Of a stretch of DNA of 64,000 nt, positions 51,156 to 63,906 are shown in pieces (the first letter of the stretch is position 1; the number at the start of each line of letters is the position of its first letter). This DNA is from Campylorhamphus procurvoides (lineage: Eukaryota; Chordata; Aves; Passeriformes; Dendrocolaptidae). Made by a program: the position numbers and the translations under genes. Where the stretch lies: contig WBMV01008589.1 of assembly GCA_013396655.1 (NCBI GenBank), positions 155,846 to 219,845 on the forward strand, read 5' to 3'. A model generated the notes under the pieces. It was not told the origin of the DNA. It searched no databases and saw only the letters and a list, made by a program, of their open reading frames with translations.

Positions 51156-52089
51156 CCACATGAACAAAAATTGAATCTTAATGTACTGTAGTGGTTGCTT
51201 GAACCACTTGTTGCAATACCAGAAACATCCCTTCTGCAGAATTTTCACTGTAAAGTAGCCGCTAATGAAGGCTAGTTTGTTGACTAGTCAGTACAGAAAC
51301 AAAATACACTTGGTCAGTCTTATTAAAAACATAACCTGCTTTTCACAATTGCTCTATCCTCTGAAAATGGACACCTCAAGTTTCCAGTTTATAGAATTTT
51401 CACATATTTTACAACTCTGGGGGTTAATATTTTTACAGAAATATTCATTGCTCGTTCTTTACAGCAGCTTTGATGCCACAGGAACATGAATTATGCATAT
51501 GGGAAAAAGCTAAAGAGTGAGTGCAAGTGAGCAAGGTCATTAGAAAGTTCCACCAGAGCAGTGTTTTTGCTGATGTTGTTTTTAGAACAAGTTCAGTAAG
51601 GTATGGTGTCCTTATCAAGCTGACACTGCCAAATTTCTTGATAGGGTCTGAGGTGTGAGTTACATAAACCTGCATTGATGGGTTAATATGGCCCAAATGT
51701 CAGAAGTTAGATTAATACAGACTATTGCTTTAATGTGCAGTGTAACCTTTGAGATAAGAAAACTTGGAAGAGTGAAGTGAGTCCTGTATGAAGCTGTCAT
51801 TATCCTCCTCTTAGGCTGAGTGAATTATACCATGCTATGGTGTAAAGAAGTTAAGAGGGGTTACATTCCTAAACATGGCCATTCACAAACTAATGAGTCA
51901 GAGGTTTTTAATCATCAAGTCATTTTCTGTTGGTCTGCTGTTGGCGAAATCAAGATCATCTAATGTCACGTACTGTTGCCTCTATTCATTGGTTGGTTTG
52001 TGGAGAAAATTTTTAAGCAGTCATTACAGGAAATGAGCAGATCAAAGCCCAATTCTGATGGGAATGGGAGGGAGGAAGTGAGTGACTGT

Positions 52090-52108
52090 GTGTGTATGTG
52101 TGTGTATA
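52090..52108. repeat. Short (TG)n tract
   Basis: A brief run (tgtgtgtatgtgtgtgta) of alternating T and G. No function is assigned. Confidence 0.75.
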
Positions 52109-53711
52109 AGCAGAGGAGGTCTGCACTGGGAAAGCGAGGGCTAGATCTAGAATCAATTGAGCATCAATTCCAGGACACAGTTACCACCCCTGTAATATAA
52201 AAATGTTCTAATTACATATTTTTCCTGTAAGCTAAAGTAGGATGCATGAGTCAATGAATGGGCAAGTTGACTAACACCCTTCTTAGCTGAATCTTTTTGC
52301 TGACTACCTGCAGCAGCTCTGAGTATGCTGTGTTAGATGATTCCCAGTTATAAACACTAAACAAGCACAGAGATTACAGCTTAACTTGGGAGTTAGGAAG
52401 AGGTTTGAAGGTCTGGACCTTGCATACATAGGTCTGATAACCTGACAAGAGCAAGAGAATAACTATGCTGACATTTTCTTGATAAGTGTGTATTGAAAAT
52501 CAGATTATCACAACTAATCAATTTAGAAATGGGCTCAGGTGTCTAAGTTATACTCATTTCACTAAAGCAAAAGTGGTTCTGCATGTCATGTAGGAGACAT
52601 CTGGAGCAAAGTTAAAAGGAGCTGATGTCAGAAGCACCCTCCCAGGTAAAGCCAGCACCAAGGAGTAAGAACCTCACAGAAAGAAGTTAAAATGCTGGCA
52701 CTTGTCTGAAACAAGTAGTTTGCAGTGTCACAGGTAACTCCCATACTGCCAGTAACAGTCCTGCTGGCTTCCCGTACTGCCAGGCTAGCAGAAACATATT
52801 TTAACTCAAACCTGTTTCATTCATCTGATATTGCTATAATTACATTAAATGTTGAATGGTACAGGATTGCAGTATTTTTTGTAGACTGTGAAATGTTTGT
52901 GCTCAGAGTTACATCTTTTATTTATCAATACTGAAAAGCAAGTGGGAAACAATATGGACAGGTGTCCTTCTCTGTGAAATAGTCATCTTGAGCTACATTA
53001 GTGGCTGAAAAGTGAAGGAATGGTAGGTTTTGTGTCTGCAGAAAGAATTTGTTCTCTGGTAGTGAGATTTTTGAGTGATTATATTTTCTTGAATCTTTAT
53101 TAAGCCACTCCCATGTTCCACCATTATGGCTAGTACCTCACCTGTCTGTATAAACATGAGCATAATCTCTGCATAGTTGTAGAATACAGCTACAAACATT
53201 TGTCTGTGCACTACTAATACAAAACCAGTGTTTTAACGCTTGTTAAGATTTCCTTCCTTAAAAATGCTACTTATGGGCACAAATCACCCAGCCTGAAGAC
53301 ACACACCACAATGTAAATAATTTGTGTGAACAACTCACTGTTTAAATTTGCTGGATATGCTCCACTTCCTGAGCACCACCATCGCCTGGTTTTTTGACTA
53401 CTCATTTCAATAAGCTAAAAGTGGTATAAGCCCAGACTGACTGAATTTTGAACACAACAATCAGGTTAACCAATCTTTAGTATCAGCTAAACTGCAATTT
53501 TAATACATCTGCTTTGCTGCCAACACAGTGGGCCAGTGTTGACAACATTTTGTAAGACAGTGGCCTTCTAGTCATCCCTACCTTCTTTTTAATAGAAGCC
53601 TTTATGGACCCTTTCATTGTGTAAGAGGAAATTTGACTTTTCCAAATGAAAAGAAAGGGTGGGGGGAAAGCTAAACAACCCTGCACACAGCATTATACTG
53701 GTAAAGCTCAC

Positions 53712-53866
53712 ATTTTTGTTTCCAACTAGCCGTATTTCAAGTAGATAAGGTCCTTCTAGGCCACATCTGGTAATAGCAAGATCCTCAAAAACAGCTTCAA
53801 GGCTTGCCTCACAAATCCTGTTAGTGATGCCAGCTGCTAGTACAATGTGCCCTTTTTGCTTTGCAG
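53712..53866 (-). other. Orphan exon-like segment, unknown gene
   Basis: On the - strand a T-rich acceptor (gtttttttag) is followed by 155 bases that stay open and end at AAT|GTGAGC, a good donor. The open frame begins KQKGHIVLAAGITN and ends LLEIRLVGNKN; the first codon is split and the end is phase 0. The composition is more protein-like than that of neighbouring chance frames, but I do not recognise the product and see no partner exon. The frame stays open beyond both putative splice sites (to 53912 and 53589), which weakens the case. It could be an exon of a non-coding transcript, an exon of a neighbouring gene, or chance. Confidence 0.2.
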
Positions 53867-55748
53867 CTAAAAAAACCCTGACGTGCAACAGAGCCTGGTT
53901 TATTTCTGTCAAATAACCACTGTGCCCAGGCTGCTAGGGGTGCAGTCTTCAATGCCACATTACATAGATTTCCCTGAGCTAGTGGCTTCCAGCATGAGCA
54001 GGTTTGGGAAGAGGTTGTTCCCGTACTGTCTCCCCTATAATGGTTAAATTAACCACACACCAATCTTGTCTACTTTCGTCTAGAGGACATCAAGTTTGCA
54101 AGAGGCACAGTTATGTTTTGGCAACATAAAAACTAGCCTCAGACAGAAAGGATAGCTCCAGACTCTGCCTCATTCTGGCAGAGACATGTGCATCTGTCAT
54201 TACTTAAATTATGACAGACTTGGGCTGTTAAAAAATGAGGGGACTTCTTACCTGTGTTTTCTCAGTAAAAAATGTAGGTATTTGCTTACATCTTTCACTG
54301 TAACAAGACACTGACCATACAGTGACTACATTTATAAGGTTCCAGGTGAAGAGTATATAGCACAGAGAATGGAAACCAAAAGGTTTTTGAATGTATCTGA
54401 TCATCCCCTGGTAACACACTCCTGCCCTGCTATATCCCATTCTAATGATATAAAGTGATTTCCCTTGAGTTATCCTGGTCAGACATTCCACATTCCAGTT
54501 TGCTAGTCACAAATTCCTCATGCAAACAGGCACTTTGTACCCCCAGTGGGGCTCTCTAATGGATAAACTCTGATCACAACATCTGCAAGGCAGCCAGGGC
54601 AGGTGGCACACAGCCTGCCAGAAGTGCCTGTGCACCTCAGCTGCTGTCACAACAAAATATTCTGAATTCATTTTAGCTTTCACAGTATTTTTTCTTGGCA
54701 GAATTTCTCTTGCACTTCAGTATCCTTCACAGATTGGGTTTTCTGCTTGATTTTACAATTCTTTTGTGTTTTAAGAAACCACTCACATAGCAAAAGATTA
54801 ATTTGTAAGTCACAGATTGGAAGAGTATGTTTAAAAAGCTACTGCATGCTTGTGCACTTTCTTATGCATCTCAACAGACATGTAAGAACTGGTTTCTGCC
54901 TCCACAGACATCATCAAAACACTTTCTCATCATCATGCCTTCCCTGTCAGCCTCTATCACCAAAGGCCAGAGAACGAATTTATATCCTCCTTCTCCTCAG
55001 TCTTCTGATAGCTAGTCTCTGCCCCACTGTCCTCTCACATTGTCTGAATGTGTGCTTGGCTTCCTGATGCAGAGCCGAAGAATTTGTACACCCTCAGAAA
55101 AGTAACACTCCAGCTGAAGTGTATTTTATTTCATTATGTGCATCTGTAATTTCTGTACATACTACAAATGCAAAAAACATAAAGCCAAATCTTCAGAAAG
55201 TAGACTTAAAATTTAACTTTTTTATATTTGAAACACTTTATATTTCTTGGGGTTTATTCCTGAAACACAAACAAAAATAGCATTGTACCCAAAATGTTTT
55301 CTCTGTTCACCCTTGATCTTACCTTTTGGTCATACATAAAATATGAAAGAAGCTGCTAGAAATACCTAATATGCCAGCCTCTTACACTAAATTGACATTA
55401 CTTAAGTATGATGTATCTACTACTTTGAAAAATCTGACCACAGAATGAGGATCTTGTTATTGTAACCTACAATTGCTGTCTGGTATTAACTCCAAAGCAA
55501 TATAAAAGCCTGAAAGATAATTTTGGGGACATGGGGGAGGAAATTAACCTACTCCTAAAACACCATTAAAAATAAAAGCACAAGAACCTTCCTCTAACAA
55601 CTGTAAACTTACAGACATGGAAAGAGACTACTAACAACAATACAGCACTTTGTGGGGGAAAAAAAATCTATCCTAAACCTCAACTCCTCAGAAAAAAGTT
55701 GCATTTAACTGAATAATTCTCCAAATCTAAAATAATTTTTCATTATAG

Positions 55749-55831
55749 GGAAAATAGACAGAAAATCTACTGTTCTTGATGTAGAAGATCACGTGGAAGA
55801 GAAAACTCCTGATATGAAGAGCTTTCACTAA
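55749..55831 (+). other. Orphan terminal-exon-like segment, unknown
   Basis: After an acceptor-like ctaaaataatttttcattatag, the + strand reads 26 codons, from KIDRKSTVLDVEDHVEE to KTPDMKSFH, then TAA at 55829-55831. The charged composition resembles coding sequence more than the surrounding AT-rich frames. I do not recognise it, it is only 83 bases, and the CWC27 stop lies 5 kb upstream, so no partner exon is known. Chance is the leading alternative. Confidence 0.15.
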
Positions 55832-58455
55832 GGTTCCTATTTTTAATTTATGAAATGGCACTGGCTGTGGAACAAAGAAAGATATGGCAGTCATATTCCT
55901 AAGTCAATAGGGAATCATGGACTTGAAAGTCCAGTCCAATATTCACAAGGTAATTTAAGTTGTACACTTGCCCTCTATGATTTGTTTGTAGTAGTAAAAG
56001 GGCACAGTTACAGAATAGCCCAAGGATAGCCTTAGTTTTGGCAGCTTCATTTGGCAGCAGTAAGGCATTGAAAGCTGAAGCTCTTTATATTGAACACAGT
56101 CTGGAAGATCATGTTTTTGCAGCACCTATTGAAAAGTTGGCTCCAAAATCACATATGCTCTTCTTCAGAAGTAACTTCTGAGTCAAACAGATTTGAATAC
56201 AACATTGCACTCAAAGGATACTTCTTTCACTTGCTTGAACTGAGTCTCTCTGTAGTCTTAGTAAGTAGTCAGAGACACCAATTTGCAAGTGAACTTGTAT
56301 TTTCCCATTTTTTTTTCAGCTTCCCTGTGTGATTGGCCTGTATGATCTGACATGTAGTATCAGGTATTGCATCCTTCAATTTCTATTTCACTGGAATGGC
56401 AGAAAATAAAAATCAGTATGTATTCAGTCATTTAAAAAAAAAAAAAGATTTCTGTTGCAGCTTCAGCTCTCCCCTTCATTTACAGAATATACAAACCAAA
56501 AAGTTTACACCTGAAACACATGAATTGTTTCAAATGACAGAGAGTGAGTTGGTCCTGAGTGTTCTTATGAAGTAGAGTAGACTTGCAACATGGTATAATA
56601 AGCATGATTCAAGGGTGTGAGCAGGTAAATGGGATCATTGACTATAAAATCTATCCCTGCCCTGCAGATTAGGAGGACAGTTTTTAAGGTGATTCACCCT
56701 CGAGGGGAAACAGAAATATGCATCTTGTGCATCTTTGCAAGATGTTGTTATCTAGGGCACCCAAACAGTCAAGTTATCCCTGAAAAAAACAGAAAAGCAT
56801 TTGAAAGCTCTGTATATGACAGAGGAAAAAGTAATTCTAACTATTCCAGACTTACTTATACTAATCATGTAGTTAAAAGATTCTCCTCCCAGTGTTTCAT
56901 ACCATTTTAGTTTATAAAGACAAAAATCATCAGACAGGAAAACCACAGTAAGCAATGTTTGCCTATGCCAAACAAAGAATTTATATAAAAAGTCTGCAAA
57001 TAGATAAAACCTCCAAAACAAAACAAACCTGCTTACTTCAACTTCTAAATCTGATGCACACTACCGTTTTTTGTTTAATTTCAGGTGGTTTCACTGGTAC
57101 AAGATGAGACCTCATATACCAGAGGGACCAAAATATACTACCTCACTGTCATATAATTTAGGCTCAGTCATACCTCAGACAATATTTTTACAAGGTCACT
57201 TTGCAAAAGTATGTCTAGCCTACCCAAATGACAATATTATTTATGCCAAAGGTTTTGCTTTAGGGATGGAAGTATTCCAACCACTGTTTAGCTATATGGA
57301 GAGGCTAAGAAAACATCATTTGTTGCACACACAGCTTATGTATACAGTATAGAACTAAAGTGTACAGACTGATCACTGGCAACATAGGCTAAAACTGGCC
57401 TCAGTGAAAAAAGCCACAAAAGCAATAAGCTTCTGAGTTTTCCTCTCTGATATTATTTTTGGAATTTCTGAGCTTAACCAGAAATATGAATGCACAAGTG
57501 AGAAATAGATCTGTATTCAGAAGCTACCAGGATATTCAAAATGCAAAAGTTATTTTTCAAAAGAGACTTTGTAACACAGGCTTATGACTTCATAAGCAGA
57601 CAGGACACCATATTCTCAGCTACAGTCTTAGAACAGGGAATGGATAGGAAAGTAATGACAGGAACTTTAATAAAAAGCTTTCAAAAATGTTGAGGTGAAG
57701 ACAATACAGTCTTCCTAGCCAAAGTCATTAGTACCAGGACCACGTGTTTCTGAAGTCAGTTAAAAAGTAGAATAAAACAGGCACGTTTCTTTCTTCTAAA
57801 GCTCTGTTCTTAGCAAATGATCTTTATCCGTAGACTATTTCAAGTCAATCTGTAACAGTTTTTCTGGCAAACCACAATTCTTTAGGGGCTGAAACCAGCA
57901 CTGCAAAATCATCATTGTTGACTAAAATCATGGTGAAAATGCAATATATTTTTATGCTGTGAAACCTGTCTATATACTAATACTGATTCTTTTAACCTGT
58001 GCTACTTAAAACACTATCTGATTCAGGAATTATGGTGCTTTATCGCAACAAAAGGAGTTCTTACTGAATACTTACCTATTTATAAAGCTCAGTGCTTAAA
58101 AACTGGAAAAGGTGTTCCAGTGACTGGATCATTCTAATCAAGCACACTGACATTACCCCTTAAGTAAAACCATGTGCCTGCATTCAGAATCTTGGGATCC
58201 TGATTCTCATGCTATGAGTGACTGAGATTACAAAATCTACCCCAGAGAAGCACTGCCATATACACCAGAATATTATAGCATGAGGAAATCAGCTGGCATC
58301 CAAACAATCCCAGTGCATCAGACTCAATATGATAGCGTAATTAAGATTTGAAGAAACAGAAGCACAAGAGGAGACCCCATGAGTTGAGGAAGGAACTGGA
58401 AAAATACTGCAGCTGTGTAAGAATCTTAGTCAGGCAACCATTGTTCACAGGCCTG

Positions 58456-58512
58456 GATAAACCCTGAGTAGAAATAAAACCTGAGTAAACCAGGGTAAAA
58501 CCTGAGTAGAAG
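58456..58512 (+). repeat. Short imperfect tandem repeat
   Basis: Three imperfect copies of (a)aaacCTGAGTA (ataaaccctgagtag, ataaaacctgagtaaa, gtaaaacctgagtag) lie at spacings of about 17-21 bases. It is a minor minisatellite-like patch. Confidence 0.7.
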
Positions 58513-59779
58513 TGCATGGCATAAGAGCTTCACAATACATAACATATCCACTGCATAATATTCAGTGATAGCTATGCTTTCAATAGGGAGAATTAATATT
58601 TATTTACCCTACAGAACTTTGGAATAGCTGCCATTCTTCCTCTGTTAGAGTGACATTGAAGTTCCATGCATTCTGACACCACCAAAACCTGCAGAAAGCT
58701 GGGACTTTGCACCATATGAGAAAAACTACAGAAGGGTAAGCAACCATTTTTTGTTGTTGTTGTTATATTTTGAGAATACTTCTTGCGAACTGTTGGTCGA
58801 AGCCGCTACATCACTGAGACTGGCAGCAGACAGTGGAATGTTGCTCTCCCACATCTGTCCATTCTAGTGTTTGGGTCTGATCTATATTTCATAAATATCT
58901 GTTGGTCTTTCAGTTGTCAGACCACAGGTTTAGTTTGGGTTCCAGACAGGAGGTGGAGAGGCAAGGAAAGAGCTTCCATAGTGACAAAGTGTTTGCTATT
59001 TCCACAATGCGGCTTTTGGAGTAGTGGTCCCTTATGACCACAGAAAGCCACAAGCATTCAGAACCATTTGAACAAGCCAATATAGTATCACACAGCTATG
59101 GATAGATAGAATTTGGCTCCTGGTCACACTGTGTGGAATGTAGTTTTAGCAGAAAAATATGTTAAACTCTTGGTTGAAGGGCAAGTTCAAAGACATCTCA
59201 CACAAAGAAAGACTCAGTGCCTCAAGTTATCTATGGGTTTCTACCTTGAATACCTAAAGTACACATTTATAAATGGTATGAATACATCTAAAAAGAGAGT
59301 TTGGAGGCTGAGGTAGAGTTTTTTCATAAACTAGAGAATAAATATGCAGTAATTATTGCACACCAGAAATATAGGCAATATTAGAAAGGGAGAATACAGT
59401 CTGCAGTGCTAATAATGGAAGAAAATATGATACTGTACAAAGATCAGACATGACCAAACAAGCCTAGACTCCTTTAATAGCAGTGAATTAATAAGAACAA
59501 AGCTACACCAACAGCTACTGGGCCTTCATATGACTGAAGCTTCTCTTTTCATGCTTTTTTGGCTCTCTATTACACAGAGCATCCTATTTTTACTGGGTTT
59601 TCCAAATAATAATTACCTGGCCACTGAGCATCATTTCAGGTCAGGACAGACAAGACATAACAAAATGTATCTCCATAATTTGAGAGAGAGGTTTGTCTAA
59701 CCTCTCTCCCTCAATACTCCATACTTCCCCAACATGTTTTTTTCCAAAGCATGACTATTCTTGTCTTCAGATATATTTT

Positions 59780-60330
59780 CCTAAAATCTTACCTAAATCT
59801 CCCTTGCTGTAGTAAAACTCATAACTTCTTGTACCAGTCTGAATGAATAACCTTTTCTGTTCTGCAGAAATATTTTATGTATTGAAAGATTTACCATGTC
59901 CTTTTTCTCCTCTAGAATAAACAATACAAAAATTTTAGTTCTTTCTCTAACAGTCATGCTTCATATATCTCTAAATCATCCCTATTAATCTTGTCTGGCT
60001 TTTCTCCCAGCTGGCCTGCATTCTTCTTTTCCTGTGGTACCTAAAGAAGGCTGGAGACAGTGGCCTAAAGTCTTAGCAGTGCTAAGGATGAAGGAATGAA
60101 TCTTAACATTCATTCAAGCAGGAATGCCACTGATACAGTTTTTTTTATGATGTTCAACTTGTGAGCCACTATAATTCTCAAATTCTTTAGTATTAACCTA
60201 CTGCTTAGCAGTGGTTTTTTTGATTGTTTGGTTTATTTTAGCAACTAATTATTCCCAAGAGTGGTATTTTGTATTCATCCATATTGAAATACAACCTATT
60301 TTTTGGGGGTGTTTTATAAAATAGTTGCAA
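59780..60330 (-). mobile_element. Ancient CR1/L3-type LINE fragment
   Basis: The + strand follows, in order, the reverse complement of an old amniote CR1: taaatctcccttgctgtagtaaaactcataacttcttg (about 59795), then taaacaatac...attttagttctttc (about 59920), then ggctggagacagtggcctaaagtcttagcagtgctaag (about 60050), then gtattttgtattcatccatattgaaat (about 60265). Spacing agrees with the consensus as I remember it, but divergence is high and no frame remains. The ends are approximate. Confidence 0.62.
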
Positions 60331-63300
60331 GAGTTATTAATTCATCTTATTCGCCAACAAACAAAAGCTTCTAGCTGGAGTTTCACTGCATCAATACTTC
60401 ATAGATTGTTTATCAAAATGCCATATGAGACAAGTCAAACCATCACACAATTAAACTTACAGTACTCCTCTGCTATCTGCAAGCCCTGTTACCATACACT
60501 AGAAGGAAATTAGGCAATAAAAATGAATTCATGCTATCAGTAATAAGTAAAATTTCATCATGTTCCAAAGAATAATATGAAGGAGAAAAAAGTTTACTCC
60601 TTGGAAGGAAAATATCTGCTGAAATGCCACTTGTCCTTAATAAGATATAGACTGTGTAAGATAAGAAATGCTTGTCATACTTCACTAAATCCAGCAGTGT
60701 GAACCAAGTTAAGACAGAGTTGAGGCTTAAGGTCTGATTAGCCATTCAGTCACAGGCATTTCTTTTCCCCAGGTATGTCATGAACAGTAGCGATATAACC
60801 TCTGGCTACAGATGGCAAGAATCAGCATACCCCAAGCCTCAGGTCATTTAAAAAGGCTGGGTGAATGTGTGAAACTGAATAAAAAGGCAGCTCTCAGCCT
60901 GAACAGATGGTATGATGGATGTAAGCACTAGTGAGCTTTCTCAATCTTCTCATGTCAGCAGGGGTACAGAGCTCCTTCTGAAAAAAAGGGAATCTGTAGA
61001 GGCTTCTTCCTTGTGTTGGCATGGCAAATTGTGTCATGTATGCACAGCAACTAAAACAATTTAATTTCTTGAATGTCCTCCTATGAGTGGTTATAATTCC
61101 TCTTACCAAGGAAGAAAGTGAAAAGGAAAAGAATTAAAGTGTCAGAACAACTGTTCTCATCTGTCATTTGGTAACTGATCTGCCATGTCTGCACAAAGGA
61201 AAAGAAATGCCTCCAGCAATTGTTTTTAGACAGATTTCACATGGTTCTTTACACTTAGTCAAGTGTACTGCCACAGAGAGGAAGTCCACATGCTACAGAG
61301 AAGGCAGATAAGGGAAATGCTAAGTGTGTGAGATACTTAGTGGTGACTGTGAATGTAAAACAGTGTTTCACATTTGTGAAAGCCAACTGCCTAAGGGTGG
61401 GATAATGGGGTGTTTTCTAAAAAGACCCCCAACCTTGCATGTGCAAACAGAATATGTATGTGGTCAGGCTGAGGGTGAATCTCTCCTCTTTTACCATCTG
61501 AAATACTGGACACATAATCCAAATGCATCTTCTGTCTAAATTGGTGTAACTAATCAAGTCCAAATACATAAATCTTGTGCAATCTTCGCTATATAATCTA
61601 GCCCTTGATTCTGGCACCTCTCTCTGCACATTAGTGAGACTTTAGATAGCTTGATTTGGCATCTTCTCAGGATTCATTTTGTGAATGGTGCCTTGTACTT
61701 CATTAAACAAAGTCCAAGCAAAACAACACATATTATCCTGAAAAGTTGTTGATTTGGGAAGTAATTGCTGTTTTTTGTTCCCACTGGCATATAAGTACAG
61801 TTTAGGGAGTAGTGTTTCCATCTACCGCTCTGATGCTGAGAATTAGTAAAGCTATCTGTTACAAGTGAAAAAGAGAGACAGTTTTTTCCTGATGCTGATC
61901 ATAGATGGTGGTTACTCTTTGGTATGAACACAGTCCTTCATGTTCTGCTGCTGATGATTTCTGACGAACTATTTCTTCCCATCCTCAAAATATTGACCGT
62001 TCTTAAGTGAGACACTTCTTGAACAGAGCCACTGCTTTCCTCAGACACAAATATGATATCATCTCACTAAATGAAGGCTTCTGCATTTCTTCAACAGTCT
62101 TTTTCAGTGGGCATTACCTAATCAGAACAGATGTGGCTATTGTAAGAGAAGTTTGTGCCTTAGGACTCCAAATTTTTGTTCCCAGGACAATAAGAAACAG
62201 CTGGTCAAACAACAGTCAGAGACATATCTCCTGCAAAAGACACATCAGTCTCATTTTTCTGAAATGAGAAGATTTTTAGCAACATATACAAGGTTAAACC
62301 TTCCACAGTAGGATTCACAGTAAAAAAAAAAAAAATATCAAAAAGAGGTCTAAAGAGAAAGATTAAATGTTCCTCTTTTCATAAGTGATTGAAAGCAGTC
62401 CTGAATCAGGGTTGAACTGGATTCACAATGTATCACCAGCCTCTCCCCTCCCAAGAAAACTTAGAAGCTGTCAGGCAAAACACAAGCACTGCAGTCCGGG
62501 CCACACTTCTGAGAAGCACATTGCAGCAGCTCAGTCTGTCTTAGCTGGAGACAGTGCTAACTTATCTCCTCTATCTGCTTGCTCTTAATTTTTGCTTTCA
62601 TGTGTCCATTGAAAAACAATAGTTTTCCTGTTAGACCAAAGCAGAAGGCATAAATAACACTACTTCTTTATACACTGGTTGCACCAAAACAGTTGCATCT
62701 ATTTTACCTAACATGATGTTATTTTTACTTACTTGATATTAGAAATTGCTGTACAAAAAAGCTATGTTTGTTTTGGGGTTTCTTTTTTGGCCAAAATCTG
62801 TCCTGGAGGAAGACCAAACAGAAAAGCACATTTTAAACCTTCCATCTAATTGCATGAATTTTATTAATATGACGTTTTTCTCTTTACAAGTGTTTTTCCC
62901 TTTACAAGTGTTTTTCCATAACACCCATGCCAAACTTACTCTTAGGCTGTAGGGAGGCAGAAGACAGATAGTGATGATGCTGTTTGAGAGTAGTTCAACT
63001 CACCTCCAAAATATTGGAGCTGTAGTCTCTTGCTATGTTGGCCCATGCTCACAAACAAAAATTAAATGACGTGCCTGAAGACAGCACTTCACTCCCCTGG
63101 AATCCAAAGGGAGCATATATCTGCTTAGTGCTTGGACCCTGGTTGTATTTTACATTCAGGTAGAACTAAGGGAAGTCTTAGGTATTGACTACTGACCTGG
63201 TATTTCAAGATAAGCTCTCAAACCCAGGATTTTAGTTTTAGATTTGTTAGAGGCCTAAAAGCCAATCTGAAGTACTTGGAATTTTCTAAACTGTCATAGT

Positions 63301-63430
63301 CTTGAAAGCTGTAAACATTAGCCCACATTTTCTTATGATAAAAAAAAAGACTAATCGTGCATTATTGTGGTATTTAGAGGTAATTTTCTGAATTCCCTTT
63401 CACCAGAGTTCTGGGAAAACTTTTCTTGAG
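60331..63430. other. Intergenic, no recognised elements
   Basis: AT-rich sequence without a gene, RNA or repeat I can support. A direct repeat of tttacaagtgtttttcc lies at about 62884-62917 (ctttacaagtgtttttccctttacaagtgtttttcc), a small tandem duplication. Confidence 0.55.
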
Positions 63431-63437
63431 CAAATGG

Positions 63438-63500
63438 GATTGTTGTGACCCAAGCGCATGGCGCAGTACTTGGCCATGTTGAACCCCATACCAATTTTTC
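63438..63500 (-). mobile_element. CR1 fragment at the edge of an LTR insertion
   Basis: The sequence gggattgttgtgacccaagcgcatggcgcagtacttggccatgttgaaccccataccaatt follows the reverse complement of a CR1 ORF2 segment ('ggttgttgtgacccaagtgcaggac...cacttggccttgttgaacctcatacaatt'). The similarity stops about 30 bases before the LTR start at 63529. Confidence 0.7.
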
Positions 63501-63661
63501 TCCAGCTCTGGGGAACCCAATGCAAGAATGTCTTAGTTCAAGAGAGAACTAAGATATTATGCTAGCCAAGAAATAACCGCTCTCCTTTTAAATTTAGAAA
63601 ACAGAACTTTAATTAGGGAAAAATATATCTAAAGAAAAAAAATAACAGTTCTTAACCACAA

Positions 63662-63700
63662 CATATATATATATATATNNNNATATATATATATATATAT
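63662..63700. repeat. (AT)n microsatellite with 4-N gap
   Basis: An alternating AT run is broken by NNNN at 63679-63682. The true array length is therefore unknown and is probably longer than shown. It lies inside the LTR. Confidence 0.9.
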
Positions 63701-63807
63701 CCAGAAAAAGAACCAAACAACAACAGTCTGCAACAAACCCCTCTACCCCTGAAATGACAAGGTAAAACAGCCAAAAGGGTCCTCTTGGCCCCCCCTCAAA
63801 AGGGAAT

Positions 63808-63906
63808 GCAATTATATCCACGGACAGCAGGTGGCACTGTGGCACCCCCGCTGCTGGCGGCTCGCCTCTCCCAGGGGTTGCAATTATATTTACGGACAGC
63901 AGGTGG
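63808..63906. repeat. 72-bp-period direct repeat in LTR
   Basis: gcaattatatccacggacagcaggtgg at 63808-63834 recurs at 63880-63906 with two changes (cc to tt). The intervening sequence is GC-rich. Duplicated motifs like this are common in the U3 region of LTRs. Confidence 0.85.

Larger units (their letters stand above)
50746..59779. other. Intergenic region downstream of CWC27
   Basis: I see no confident gene here. There is a perfect hairpin at 51128-51155, a short TG-rich tract at 52090-52108, two orphan exon-like segments (53712-53866 on -, 55749-55831 on +), and a small tandem repeat at 58456-58512. The open frames of 60-110 codons have no recognisable product. From human gene order ADAMTS6 is expected next on the - strand, but no thrombospondin-repeat or PLAC-like Cys pattern appears in the - strand frames. 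Confidence 0.6.

Noticed and set aside
57071..57352. 93-codon + strand open frame preceded by an acceptor-like aatttcag
   Set aside because: No recognisable motif, and composition typical of AT-rich chance frames.
58783..59037. 84-codon + strand open frame with Trp/Arg-rich end
   Set aside because: Considered as a retrocopy or exon, but I could match it to no family and it has no splice or poly(A) context.
63609..63845. 78-codon - strand open frame
   Set aside because: Runs through the AT microsatellite and N bases inside an LTR.
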